This document shows positions 23,466-31,432 of a stretch of DNA of 35,721 nt, one piece after another. The number at the start of each line of letters is the position of its first letter. Positions within the stretch are counted from its first letter, which is position 1. Origin of the DNA: Candidatus Limiplasma stercoravium. GTDB lineage: Bacteria; Bacillota; Clostridia; Christensenellales; Aristaeellaceae. The DNA lies in contig DVME01000080.1 of NCBI GenBank assembly GCA_018715175.1, positions 1 to 35,721 on the forward strand, written 5' to 3'. The notes beneath the pieces were generated by a model. It ran no database searches. It was given only the letters and a program-made list of their open reading frames with translations, and had not been told where the DNA came from. The position numbers were made by a program, and so were the translations under genes.

Positions 23466-24719
23466 ATGAGCGAATATCAAGTCCCCATCGACTACAACCG
23501 TGCGCGAAACGTCCTGCGCCGCCTCAATGCTTACGCGCACTATTCCCCCGAGGGAGCGGCCCAGGCGCTGGACGTGCTGCGCCAGGCTTATCCGCTGACG
23601 TTTGCCCGGCTGGAACAAAAGTCCTTCGAACGCGACGCGGTGCTGCTGGAAATGCCGGGCGCCAAGGCCACCGGGCCGCTGGTTTTCGTCTCGCACCTGG
23701 ACGCGCCCGCCCGGAACGCCTGCGAGGACAAAGTCCCGGCCCATGCGCAGGCCATGTGCGTGGCGCTGTCGCGGGCGCATGTGGTGGCGCTCCTGGAAGC
23801 GCTGGAAGGCCTGCTCAACGAGGGCTATCACCCGGGCGGCGACCTGATGCTGGCGCTAAGCATGGACGGGCTGAGCGAAGGCCTGGGGGCTTCCAGCCTT
23901 GCGTCGCACCTCAAAGCCCGAAGCGTGGAGCCCTGCTTTGTGCTGGATCACGGCGGCTATGCGACCATGGAGGCGTTTCGCACCTATCTTCCGCGCGAAT
24001 CCCCCCTGGCGCTGGTGGGCATCGGCGAAAAAGGCCGGCTGCACGCCCGCCTGACGTTGGAGGACGGCGAGGGCACGCTGCGACAGCTGATGCGCGCCGG
24101 CGCAAAGCTGACCCGGCGGCAAACGCGCGTTAGCCTATGCGCGGCGAGCGTGCAGATGCTGCAAGCCCTGGGCGCCCGGGCGCCGCTGTTGCAGCGGTGG
24201 TTCGTGCGCAATCCCAAGGCCACGTTTCCCATCATGCGCCTGATGTGGCGCAAGCGGGCGGTGCTGCGGCAGTTCTTTGCCTCCCAGCGTTGCATCGACG
24301 GCGTGCAGGCGCAGGCCACGCCCGAGCGCGCGGAGGGAACGCTGCACCTGCGTCAAACCCTTATGCCCGGCCTCCGGTGTGCGCAGGCGCGGCGCCAGGT
24401 GCGGCGCGTCGCGGCCAGATGCGGCCTGAGCGTGCGGTTTTGCGTGGCTGAGGACGCCTGCGCCCGCAGCAAGCCGGACGGCGAGGCGTGGGAAGCCCTG
24501 AAAACCGCCATTGAGATTCAGTTTGAGCGCTCGGTGGTGGTGCCGTGCCTGAGTCCCTTTGCGACCGACGCGCGCCATTACGCAGGGCTGTGCCGCCGGG
24601 TGTATCGCTTTTCGCCTTTTTTGCTCACCGGCTCGGAGGCTTTGCGCGGCGTATGCACCGTGACCGACGGTTCCCTGCAAACCGCCGTGCAGTTTTTCCG
24701 CTCCATGCTGTGCGTATAA
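23466..24719 (+). CDS. M20-family peptidase-like protein, metal site degenerate
   Basis: This 417-residue cytoplasmic protein resembles the M20 metallopeptidases of the carboxypeptidase S/PM20D1 type. Aligned landmarks are VFVSHLDAP (His77, usual first metal ligand), LVGIGEKGRLHARLTL at the lid domain and FATDARHYAG near the C-terminus (last His ligand). Other catalytic positions look lost. The bridging Asp of the usual GALD is Ser102 in VALS; the catalytic Glu-Glu after Asp134 is Gly-Leu (SMDGLSEG); the later acidic ligand in DEGG reads DHGG at 161-164. It may be an inactive homologue with a binding or regulatory role, but the alignment is by eye. GGGAGG precedes the ATG. It is followed 12 bases later by the membrane-protein gene and probably belongs to that operon. 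Confidence 0.75.
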   Translation: MSEYQVPIDYNRARNVLRRLNAYAHYSPEGAAQALDVLRQAYPLTFARLEQKSFERDAVLLEMPGAKATGPLVFVSHLDAPARNACEDKVPAHAQAMCVALSRAHVVALLEALEGLLNEGYHPGGDLMLALSMDGLSEGLGASSLASHLKARSVEPCFVLDHGGYATMEAFRTYLPRESPLALVGIGEKGRLHARLTLEDGEGTLRQLMRAGAKLTRRQTRVSLCAASVQMLQALGARAPLLQRWFVRNPKATFPIMRLMWRKRAVLRQFFASQRCIDGVQAQATPERAEGTLHLRQTLMPGLRCAQARRQVRRVAARCGLSVRFCVAEDACARSKPDGEAWEALKTAIEIQFERSVVVPCLSPFATDARHYAGLCRRVYRFSPFLLTGSEALRGVCTVTDGSLQTAVQFFRSMLCV

Positions 24720-24731
24720 GGAGGTCTGTCC

Positions 24732-26729
24732 TTGCTTTCCATCGCGTATCTGGCGTTCTTTCTGGCAGGCGGCGTCCTGCTGTCGCGCAATCTGCTTTGG
24801 CGCCTGCGCGCGCCGGTGCGCGCGTATGTGGGCCTGTCGCTGGGCGTGCTGTTGATGATGTGGCTGCCGGTGTTATGGGCGTATGCGGTGCGGTTTTCCT
24901 ACGCGGCGCATGGCCTGGCGGCCGGAACGCTCGCAGCGCTTTGCGCGCTGAGCTTTCTGGCGCGAAAGGGCGCCGCGCCGCGGCCCCTGGAGCCGGCGGA
25001 ACGCTCCTGGCTTTTGCGCATGGGCCTTATCCTGCTGCCGCTGATCGCCCTCAGCGCGTATTTGCAATACACGCATTCCATCCGCCTGGACGCGGACGGG
25101 GCGTATCACGTGGGGCAGAGCACCTATGGGGATCTGTCGCTTCACCTGGCGATCTGCACCAGCATCGTCAACGCTTCCTTCCCGCTGCACAACAGCCTGA
25201 TGCTGGGCGCGACAATGGCCTACCCCTACCTGTCGGACAGCATTGCCTCCACGATGTACATGCTGGGCATGGAGCTCAATACCGCCATGGCCTTCACCGG
25301 CACGCTGATGATGGCGCTGGTGTACGCCGGCTACGCCCTGCTGACCTGGCAGCTATGCCGCAGGCGCGGCGCTGCGCTGCTGGCGTTTTTCCTGCTGTTT
25401 CTCAATGGCGGCATGGGCTTTTTGTACACGCTGGACGCCACGGTAAGCGGCTATCAGGTGACCTCCATGTGGGACAACCTCTCCAGCGTGATGAACGGCT
25501 TCTACATGACCCCCACCAACCAGCCCGACCCGCATAACCTGCGCTGGGTCAATATCATTTGCGACATGCTCATCCCGCAGCGCGGCATCTTGGGCGGTTG
25601 GACGATGCTGATGCCCTGTCTCAACCTTCTGTTGCCTCCGCTGTGCCGCCGCGAGGCGCACGACCCGCGCGCGCTGGCGGTGCTGGGCCTGTTTGCGGGC
25701 GGCCTGCCGCTGATTCACACGCACAGCTTTCTGGCGTTGGCGCTCTTGTCCGCGGGAACCTGCGCCTACGTGGTGGCCACCGCTCCCCGGGCGCAGCGCT
25801 GGGCGGCCTTTCGGCCCTGGCTTTTGTACGGAACCGTCGCCGCGGCGCTGTCGTTGCCGCAGCTGGTGGCCTTTACTTTCGTGCAGGCCACGGACAGCGA
25901 CCATTTCCTTCAGCTGTGGTTCAACTGGATCAACAACCGCGGCCATCAGGGATTGGTGGACAGCTACCTGTGGTTCTATCTCAAAAACATCGGCGTGCCC
26001 TATGTGCTGATTTTTCTGGCGCTCTGCCGCCGCAAACCCCGCGGCCTGGACGCCCTGCCCGACGACATCCGCCAAAACCGCCTGCTGGCGTCCGGCGCGT
26101 TTCTGATTTATATTGTGGCGGAACTGGTGAAGTTTCAGCCCAACGAGTATGACAACAACAAGCTGTTTTACGTGTGGTTCCTCCTCCTGCTGCCCATGGC
26201 GGCGGATTACGCGATGGAGCTGTTTGAACGTCTGCGCGGCCTGGCGGGGCGGCGTGTGCTGGCGGGGATGTTTTTGATCTGCTGCTTTTTTTCCGCTACG
26301 CTGACGGTGGCGCGCGAGTGCGTGAGCGACTACGTGGCGTACAGCGCTTACGACATCCAAACCGCCGAGTACGTGCGCGAAAACACGCCCGAACACTGCG
26401 TGTTCTTAACCGGCGACGAACACCTCAACCCCGTAAGCAGCTTGGCCGGACGCACCATCCTTTGCTCCAGCGACACCTACCTGTACTACCACGGTTTTAA
26501 CACCGGCCCACGCAAGGCGGAAATAGCGGCCTTTTACTCCGATCCGGCCCAAAACCTTGACCTTCTGGCCAAATATCAGGTAGAATACATCTACGTCAGC
26601 GCTTACGAACGCTCCAGCAGCCTCTACGACCTGGACGAGACGGCCATCGAAGCCCTGTTCCCGCTGGTGTTTGAAACCCCCGGCGGCAACAACCGCATAT
26701 TCGAGGTACTGGAGGCATACCGGCAATGA
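24732..26729 (+). CDS. Large polytopic membrane protein, GT-C-like glycosyltransferase candidate
   Basis: This 665-residue protein has about a dozen hydrophobic membrane segments over residues 1-530. A soluble tail of about 100 residues follows (from about 565). After the third or fourth helix an extracytoplasmic loop carries the acidic pair DAD (Asp120, Asp122) and GDLSLHLA (133-140), followed by NSLMLG and AYPYLSD. This layout resembles GT-C membrane glycosyltransferases that use lipid-linked sugar donors. The tail has TPEHCVFLTG and YIYVSAYERS and looks like a small Rossmann-like fold. The start is TTG at 24732, set by AAGGAGGT (24718-24725) overlapping the previous stop. Next come a 69-residue protein (ATGA overlap) and GtrA, which suggests envelope glycosylation. 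No transferase activity is proved. Confidence 0.8.
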   Translation: MLSIAYLAFFLAGGVLLSRNLLWRLRAPVRAYVGLSLGVLLMMWLPVLWAYAVRFSYAAHGLAAGTLAALCALSFLARKGAAPRPLEPAERSWLLRMGLILLPLIALSAYLQYTHSIRLDADGAYHVGQSTYGDLSLHLAICTSIVNASFPLHNSLMLGATMAYPYLSDSIASTMYMLGMELNTAMAFTGTLMMALVYAGYALLTWQLCRRRGAALLAFFLLFLNGGMGFLYTLDATVSGYQVTSMWDNLSSVMNGFYMTPTNQPDPHNLRWVNIICDMLIPQRGILGGWTMLMPCLNLLLPPLCRREAHDPRALAVLGLFAGGLPLIHTHSFLALALLSAGTCAYVVATAPRAQRWAAFRPWLLYGTVAAALSLPQLVAFTFVQATDSDHFLQLWFNWINNRGHQGLVDSYLWFYLKNIGVPYVLIFLALCRRKPRGLDALPDDIRQNRLLASGAFLIYIVAELVKFQPNEYDNNKLFYVWFLLLLPMAADYAMELFERLRGLAGRRVLAGMFLICCFFSATLTVARECVSDYVAYSAYDIQTAEYVRENTPEHCVFLTGDEHLNPVSSLAGRTILCSSDTYLYYHGFNTGPRKAEIAAFYSDPAQNLDLLAKYQVEYIYVSAYERSSSLYDLDETAIEALFPLVFETPGGNNRIFEVLEAYRQ

Positions 26730-26935
26730 CGCGCTTTCTGCGCTACGCGCTGGAAAAGGAACGCCGCATCCGCGTGGTGTTGATGCTGGAGGGGCAAATA
26801 ACGCAGCGCACGGTGCGCGTATTGCGGCTGGAGGAAAACCGCGTGACGCTTATGGCCGGGAAGCGCACGTTCACGCTACCCCTGGCGGACGTACTGGCCT
26901 GCGATTACGCGCGCGGGGATCACGGCGAAGAATAG
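26726..26935 (+). CDS. Small conserved-looking protein of unknown function
   Basis: This 69-residue protein overlaps the membrane-protein stop by four bases (ATGA), which indicates translational coupling. It is basic at the start (TRFLRYALEKERRIRVV). Alternating hydrophobic strands, VVLMLEGQITQRTVRVL and RVTLMAGKRTFTLPL, give the look of a small beta-barrel, and the end is acidic. No membrane segment or cysteine motif is present. Its fold could be an SH3- or Sm-like accessory domain, but this is inference. GtrA follows after 12 bases, with GGGAGG in between. Confidence 0.7.
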   Translation: MTRFLRYALEKERRIRVVLMLEGQITQRTVRVLRLEENRVTLMAGKRTFTLPLADVLACDYARGDHGEE

Positions 26936-26947
26936 GGAGGCGGGAAG

Positions 26948-27454
26948 ATGCTCCAAAAAGTCAAGGATTACTTGAACGCGCATGAAAAGCAATACGAATT
27001 GTTGCGCTACCTCATCGCCGGCGGGCTGACCACGCTTTTAAGCATGCTCATTCACTACGCCGGATGCTTCCTGATGGCGCAGCGGCCGCCCTACACCGGC
27101 GACCTCGTCGCCTGGATTCGGGACAGCATCAACAGCGCTACGCCCGTGCAGCTTTCCATCGCCAGCACGGTTTCCTGGGTGATCGCGGTGCTGTTCGCCT
27201 TTTGGATCAACCGCGGCATGGTGTTTCGGGTCGAGGGCGCGCATGGGCGTCTGAAGGAGCTGATTCAGTTTGCCTCCAGCCGCTTTGTGAGCTTTTTGGT
27301 TTTTGAGCAGGGGCTTATGCTGCTTTTGGAGGCCATAGGCATCGAAAACCTAGAAAACCGCGTGATTGTATTGGTGTTTGTGATGGTCTTTAACTACGTG
27401 GTCAGCAAATTTTGGATTTTCAAGAAGGACGGCGAAACGAAGCCGCGAGCATAA
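26948..27454 (+). CDS. GtrA-family membrane protein
   Basis: This 168-residue protein belongs to the GtrA family, small four-helix membrane proteins thought to move or present undecaprenyl-phosphate-linked sugars across the membrane. The family pattern is visible: YLIAGGLTTLLSMLIHY (first helix), TVSWVIAVLFAFWINRGMVF (second, with the typical N-R-x-x-V/F-F), then FASSRFVSFLVFEQG and VFNYVVSKFWIF, the last two helices. GGGAGG precedes ATG at 26948. An insertion of polar residues lies between helix 1 and 2 (about residues 42-65). It is the last gene of a four-gene run, and its 3' end overlaps the convergent ylbJ-like gene by 35 bases. Confidence 0.92.
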   Translation: MLQKVKDYLNAHEKQYELLRYLIAGGLTTLLSMLIHYAGCFLMAQRPPYTGDLVAWIRDSINSATPVQLSIASTVSWVIAVLFAFWINRGMVFRVEGAHGRLKELIQFASSRFVSFLVFEQGLMLLLEAIGIENLENRVIVLVFVMVFNYVVSKFWIFKKDGETKPRA

Positions 27455-28391
27455 CCAGGCCCAGGGGCCACAACCCAAAAGGCGAACAGGCCGCCGCTGC
27501 CGCCGGCGCAAAGGCGGCCTGCGCCTGGGGATAGACGCTCAGCGCCGCGGCGCACAGCGCGCCGCTGAGTGCGGCGTGAACGGCACGCACGCCCAAAAGC
27601 CTTGCCGGACGAACGCAGGGCGAAAGATAGAGAAGGTTTTGCGTCCACAGGCTCAGTCCGCCGAAGGAGCACAGCGCGCACAGCAGCGCCAGCGGCGGCG
27701 CAGGCCAGGCACGAACCACCGCAGACGCGCCGCCGCCGATTTCCATTATCGCCCACGCCAACGCCAGGACGCGGGCGTTTTTTTGGGCCCAGCCGGGCGC
27801 CAGCGACGACAGCAGGGCTTCCAGCAGCGCCGAGGCGATGGAAAAGAGCATCATGGCGCCCAGCACCGCCAGGAGCGCGGCGGCAGCCTCGCTGACCGCC
27901 CGCGCCAACGCCGGCCGTTGGGCTGGGAGCGGCGCGTGAGGCGGCGCGGCGCTTTGCGCCCGGCCCCGAAACACAAGCGCCGTCAGCGCTGCCCCGGCCC
28001 AATGGCAGCCCAGCATGATCCACGCGCCGGTTTGTTCGCCCGTCCAAGCCGCCAGCGTGCCCACGAAGAACAGGGGGCTCATCACCCCTGTGAGGGCCGA
28101 AAGCGCAAGCGGCTCCCGCGTGCGCCGCGCTTCCCACAGGCTGCGCACGCGCTGCGCCGACGCCGGCGACCCCGACGCAAATGCGAACAGCGCCGTCCCT
28201 GCCCACAGCTGGGCGTTGGAATGTTCGGTTTTTGCACCTGGACGTTGCAACCGGCATAAAACCATCATGGGGAACAGCGCCGGCATAACCCCCGTGACAA
28301 ACACCGTGGCCGCTTGCAGCGCCGCCTCCATGCATTGTTTGGAATAAATGAGCAGCGCCGCTGTCAGCGCCGCGAGCGCCCAGCCGTTCAC
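27420..28391 (-). CDS. YlbJ/SpoVV-like sporulation integral membrane protein
   Basis: This polytopic membrane protein (323 aa) resembles YlbJ and SpoVV, nucleoside-transporter/gate-fold proteins needed during spore formation (SpoVV transports dipicolinic acid). Matching features are VMPALFPMMVL near the first helices and FASGSPASAQRV where YlbJ has SGYPxGAK. LTGVMSPLFFVGT fits the family TNSSNPLF motif, AIMEIGGGAS fits its Glu-rich repeat, and CSFGGLSLWTQ the final repeat. The start is GTG at 28391, with GGGGAGGG (28397-28404) six bases upstream; a longer frame opens at 28460 but ignores that ribosome site. Identity as a divergent member is likely, and the specific paralogue is not certain. 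Divergent from the PRPP synthetase gene. Confidence 0.82.
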   Translation of the reverse strand: MNGWALAALTAALLIYSKQCMEAALQAATVFVTGVMPALFPMMVLCRLQRPGAKTEHSNAQLWAGTALFAFASGSPASAQRVRSLWEARRTREPLALSALTGVMSPLFFVGTLAAWTGEQTGAWIMLGCHWAGAALTALVFRGRAQSAAPPHAPLPAQRPALARAVSEAAAALLAVLGAMMLFSIASALLEALLSSLAPGWAQKNARVLALAWAIMEIGGGASAVVRAWPAPPLALLCALCSFGGLSLWTQNLLYLSPCVRPARLLGVRAVHAALSGALCAAALSVYPQAQAAFAPAAAAACSPFGLWPLGLVMLAASFRRPS

Positions 28392-28530
28392 ATCCGTCCC
28401 TCCCCGTTTGGCCGCATAACACCGGTAGCACGATGACAGGATATGAAAGAAAGGAGACAAATCTCTCCCACAAAACCATGTAAGATTTCAACAATTTGCG
28501 ACAAAATGTTTGGTTTTTCGGTTTTGCATC

Positions 28531-28559
28531 TTTTCAGGCGTGGGAATTTGCGGTATACT
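28531..28559 (+). promoter_or_regulatory. Promoter for prs
   Basis: TTTTCA at 28531-28536 and TATACT at 28554-28559, 17 bases apart, give a moderately good sigma-A promoter ending about 54 bases before the start. The rest of the 221-bp divergent gap holds an inverted repeat GGAGA/TCTCC (28452-28467) of unknown role. Confidence 0.6.
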
Positions 28560-28612
28560 AGCATCGTCCCATCTCCCAACCCGCGACGCGTGACGTAAGA
28601 AGGAGCATGCTT

Positions 28613-29827
28613 GTGACGGATTTTGTAAGCACGTGGAACAACGACCTTCTGACCGTGCCCTACGCCCCCCTGGGACTCATTGCCATGCCGGGCTGCGAGG
28701 AACTGGGCCAGAAGGTCAATGCCTGGTTGATGAAATGGTACGAGCAGCAGGACGCCCTGGAGGATACCCCGCTGTTCTCCCTCATGGGAGCCAACCGCCA
28801 CGACTTCCTGATCGAGGCTGACTGCCCCCGGTTCGGCACCGGCGAAGGCAAGGGCATGATCAACACCAGCGTGCGCGGATATGACCTCTACATTCTCACC
28901 GACGTGGGCGCTTACAACGTTACGTACTCCATGTACGGCCGCGAGGTTCCCATGTCGCCCGACGATCATTTCCAAGACCTCAAGCGCATCATCGGCGCCG
29001 TGGGCGGCCGCGCCAAGCGCATCAATATCATCATGCCCATGCTCTACGAGGGCCGGCAGCACCGCCGCACCAGCCGCGAAAGCCTCGACTGCGCCATCGC
29101 CTTGCAGGAATTGCAGCGCATGGGCGTGAGCAACATCATTACCTTCGACGCGCACGACCCCCGCGTGCAAAATGCCATCCCTCTCATCGGCTTTGACAGC
29201 GTCAAGCCCAGCTACCAGATCCTCAAGGCGCTTTTCCGCGAGGAACGCGATTTGCAAATCGACCGCGAGCACATGATGATCGTCAGCCCCGACGAAGGCG
29301 CCATCGACCGCAACATCTTTTATAGCTCCGTTTTGGGCGTGGACATGGGCATGTTCTACAAGCGGCGCGATTACACCCGCGTCGTCGCCGGGCGCAACCC
29401 CATTATCGCCCATGAATACCTGGGCGACGACGTGGAAGGCAAGGACGTGCTGGTCAGCGACGACATTCTCTCCACCGGCGACAGCATACTGGATCTTGCC
29501 CGCGAGCTCAAAAAGCGCAAGGCCAACCGCATCTTTGCCGCCGCGACCTTCGCGCTGTTTACCAACGGCCTGGAAGCCTTCCAGCGCGCCTATGAGGACG
29601 GCACCATCAGCCGCATCATCTCCACCAACCTCACCTACCGCACGCCGGAGCTCAAGTCCATGCCGTGGTTTATCGAGGCGGACATGAGCAAATACATTTC
29701 CTACATCATCGCCAGCCTCAACCATGACCGCAGTCTCAGCGGCCTGCTCAATCCCTACAACCGCATCAAGGCGCTCATCGCGCGCTATCACGAAAAGCAG
29801 GCCGAAAACGGTTTCCGGCTCGTGTAG
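28613..29827 (+). CDS. prs: Ribose-phosphate pyrophosphokinase (PRPP synthetase), long form
   Basis: PRPP synthetase makes PRPP from ribose 5-phosphate and ATP for nucleotide, histidine and tryptophan synthesis. At 404 residues it is about 90 longer than the common 315-aa enzyme, with an extended N-terminus and C-terminus. Diagnostic parts: the pyrophosphate/ATP region TFDAHDPRVQNAIP (in place of DLHAxQIQGFF), the flexible KRR loop in FYKRRDYTRV, and the PRPP-binding loop VLVSDDILSTGDS (around residues 280-293, in place of VDDIIDTAGT). GTG at 28613 is chosen because AGAAGGAG (28598-28605) lies seven bases upstream; the ATG at 28607 abuts the ribosome site. Own promoter and terminator. I recall longer forms of this kind in other Clostridia. 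Confidence 0.92.
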   Translation: MTDFVSTWNNDLLTVPYAPLGLIAMPGCEELGQKVNAWLMKWYEQQDALEDTPLFSLMGANRHDFLIEADCPRFGTGEGKGMINTSVRGYDLYILTDVGAYNVTYSMYGREVPMSPDDHFQDLKRIIGAVGGRAKRINIIMPMLYEGRQHRRTSRESLDCAIALQELQRMGVSNIITFDAHDPRVQNAIPLIGFDSVKPSYQILKALFREERDLQIDREHMMIVSPDEGAIDRNIFYSSVLGVDMGMFYKRRDYTRVVAGRNPIIAHEYLGDDVEGKDVLVSDDILSTGDSILDLARELKKRKANRIFAAATFALFTNGLEAFQRAYEDGTISRIISTNLTYRTPELKSMPWFIEADMSKYISYIIASLNHDRSLSGLLNPYNRIKALIARYHEKQAENGFRLV

Positions 29828-29861
29828 GCGCCCGCTACGGCGGTTGATCAGTCCATATGAG

Positions 29862-29896
29862 AAGGCCCGGCAGGTCGCAAACCTGCCGGGCCTTTT
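29862..29896 (+). terminator. Intrinsic terminator after prs
   Basis: A perfect 14-bp stem (AAGGCCCGGCAGGT with ACCTGCCGGGCCTT) with a five-base loop is followed by TT. It can act in both directions and also lies just beyond the end of the convergent merR gene. Confidence 0.9.
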
Positions 29897-29932
29897 GGAT
29901 CCATTCAAATTTCGCAACAGCTTTTGGGCGCG

Positions 29933-30355
29933 CTAATCCTCCGCTACCAGGCTTGGGGAAGGGCCTGCGGCCGGCGCCGACGACGTCAACGCCTCTTCGC
30001 AGCTCAGCATCCGCTCCTCATAGCCGTCCAGCTTGCGGTTCAAGCGTTCCAGCGCCGCTTGAAGCTCGTCCACCCGCGCCTGGATTTGATCGCGCTGCTG
30101 CGCCAGCATCGCCTTGCGCTGCGGTATCGTCCGCGCGCCCTGCCTTACCAACGCCACATATCGCGCAAGAGGCTCCACCCCGACGCCGGCGGATCGCATG
30201 CATTTGGCAAATTCGATCCAGCGACATGCCGACTCGTCGAAGTTGCGCACGCCACCGGGCGTGCGCGCCACGGGCGGGATCAGCCCGACGCGCTCATAGT
30301 AGCGCAAGGTATCCGGGGTCAGGCCGTATCGGGCGGCCGCCTGTGCGATGGTCAT
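29933..30355 (-). CDS. MerR-family transcriptional regulator
   Basis: This 140-residue DNA-binding regulator has the classic MerR N-terminal winged helix: MTIAQAAARYGLTPDTLRYY followed by ERVGLIPPVART and the wing GGVRNF. A long coiled-coil dimerisation helix rich in Gln, Arg and Glu follows (about residues 80-120). The single Cys near the end of the HTH (AKCMRSAG) and Cys118 are not arranged as a metal site, so it belongs with regulators that respond to reactive or organic compounds rather than metals. AAAGGAG seven bases before ATG. The gene lies 20 bases downstream of an aldo/keto reductase and is probably co-transcribed. The 19-bp-spacer promoter in front of that reductase is its likely target. 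Confidence 0.94.
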   Translation of the reverse strand: MTIAQAAARYGLTPDTLRYYERVGLIPPVARTPGGVRNFDESACRWIEFAKCMRSAGVGVEPLARYVALVRQGARTIPQRKAMLAQQRDQIQARVDELQAALERLNRKLDGYEERMLSCEEALTSSAPAAGPSPSLVAED

Positions 30356-30375
30356 GGAATGTCTCCTTTCAGGTG

Positions 30376-31338
30376 TTAGAGGGCGCCGACGATGCGGTGA
30401 GGCTGATAGAGCGCCTCCAGGCTGGCCGTATCCTCGTCGGTGAGGCGAACGTTGAGCGCAGCGGCCGCATCGTCAAAATGCGTCTCGCGGGTCGCGCCGA
30501 TGATGGGCGCCGTCACGCCTTTTTTGAACAGCCAGGCCAAGGCGATTTGCGACATGCTCACGCCGTAGCCCTGCGCCAGTTCGCTGACCTTTTGGGCGAT
30601 GGCGGCGTCCTGCTGCTGGGTGCCGTCGTACTTGCCCCGGGCGGTCTTGTCCGTCTGGCTGCGCAGGGTGTCGGCGCTCCAGTTTGCGCGGGCCAAGCGC
30701 CCCGCAGCCAACGGGCTGTAGGGCGTCAGCGATACGCCCATTTGCTTGCAAAGGGGAATTAGCTCTCGTTCGTCTTCGCGGTAAAGCAGGTTGTAGTGGT
30801 TCTGCATGGAGACAAACGGCGTCCAGCCGTTTTCCCTGGCAATGATTTGCAAATTGTGAAACTGGTAGCCATACATAGCCGAAGCGCCGATGGCGCGTGC
30901 CTTTCCAGACTTCACCACGTCGTGCAGGGCTTCCATGGTTTCCTCCATGGGGGTGTCATAGTCGAAGCGATGGATGATATAGAGATCCACGTAGTCGGTG
31001 TTCAGGCGCTGAAGGGAGCCGTCGATTTCGCGCAGGATGGCGGCCCGGGACAGATGGCCTTCGTTAAAGTACACCTTGGTAGCGATGACCACGCGGTCGC
31101 GGGGAACGTGCTTTTGCAGCGCCCGCGCCAGGTACTGCTCGCTGGTTCCGGCGGAATAGGTGTTGGCGGTGTCAAAAAAGTTGATGCCCAGTTCCAGCGC
31201 GTGAGCGACCAGCGCTTCGGTACGGTCGGGATCCAGCGTCCAGGCGTGCATGCGGCTGGCGGGATCGCCAAAGCTCATGCAGCCCACGCATAACCGAGAA
31301 ACCTTGATATCGGTAGAGCCCAGGTAAGCGTATTGCAT
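30376..31338 (-). CDS. Aldo/keto reductase
   Basis: This is a cytoplasmic NADPH-dependent TIM-barrel reductase of carbonyl compounds. The full catalytic tetrad is present: Asp56 and Tyr61 in FFDTANTYS, Lys88 in ATKVYF, His123 in IIHRFD. The cofactor loop near the C-terminus is GVTAPIIGATRETHF. Length of 320 aa is normal. Sequence flavour (LGSTDIKVSRLCVGCMSFG) is close to the YajO/Tas-like branch. GGAGG six bases before ATG at 31338. Operon with a MerR regulator downstream. Together they look like an inducible detoxification unit for electrophiles or aldehydes, as with AdhR-type regulators of Bacillus; the inducer is not known. Confidence 0.95.
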   Translation of the reverse strand: MQYAYLGSTDIKVSRLCVGCMSFGDPASRMHAWTLDPDRTEALVAHALELGINFFDTANTYSAGTSEQYLARALQKHVPRDRVVIATKVYFNEGHLSRAAILREIDGSLQRLNTDYVDLYIIHRFDYDTPMEETMEALHDVVKSGKARAIGASAMYGYQFHNLQIIARENGWTPFVSMQNHYNLLYREDERELIPLCKQMGVSLTPYSPLAAGRLARANWSADTLRSQTDKTARGKYDGTQQQDAAIAQKVSELAQGYGVSMSQIALAWLFKKGVTAPIIGATRETHFDDAAAALNVRLTDEDTASLEALYQPHRIVGAL

Positions 31339-31385
31339 GCGTATGCCTCCGTTCGTCTGGCCAGGGTGGGGCCTTGGATGTTTCC

Positions 31386-31416
31386 ATGATAAACCCTGAA
31401 GTCAGCTCTAAGTCAA
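31386..31416 (-). promoter_or_regulatory. MerR-type promoter with 19-bp spacer
   Basis: On the minus strand TTGACT (31411-31416) and TATCAT (31386-31391) are separated by exactly 19 bases (31392-31410), the over-long spacing that MerR regulators correct by twisting DNA. The spacer contains an imperfect dyad (TTAGAGCTGACTTCAGG). It lies about 50 bases before the aldo/keto reductase start. Confidence 0.75.
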
Positions 31417-31432
31417 GAGGTCAGGCGGATTT

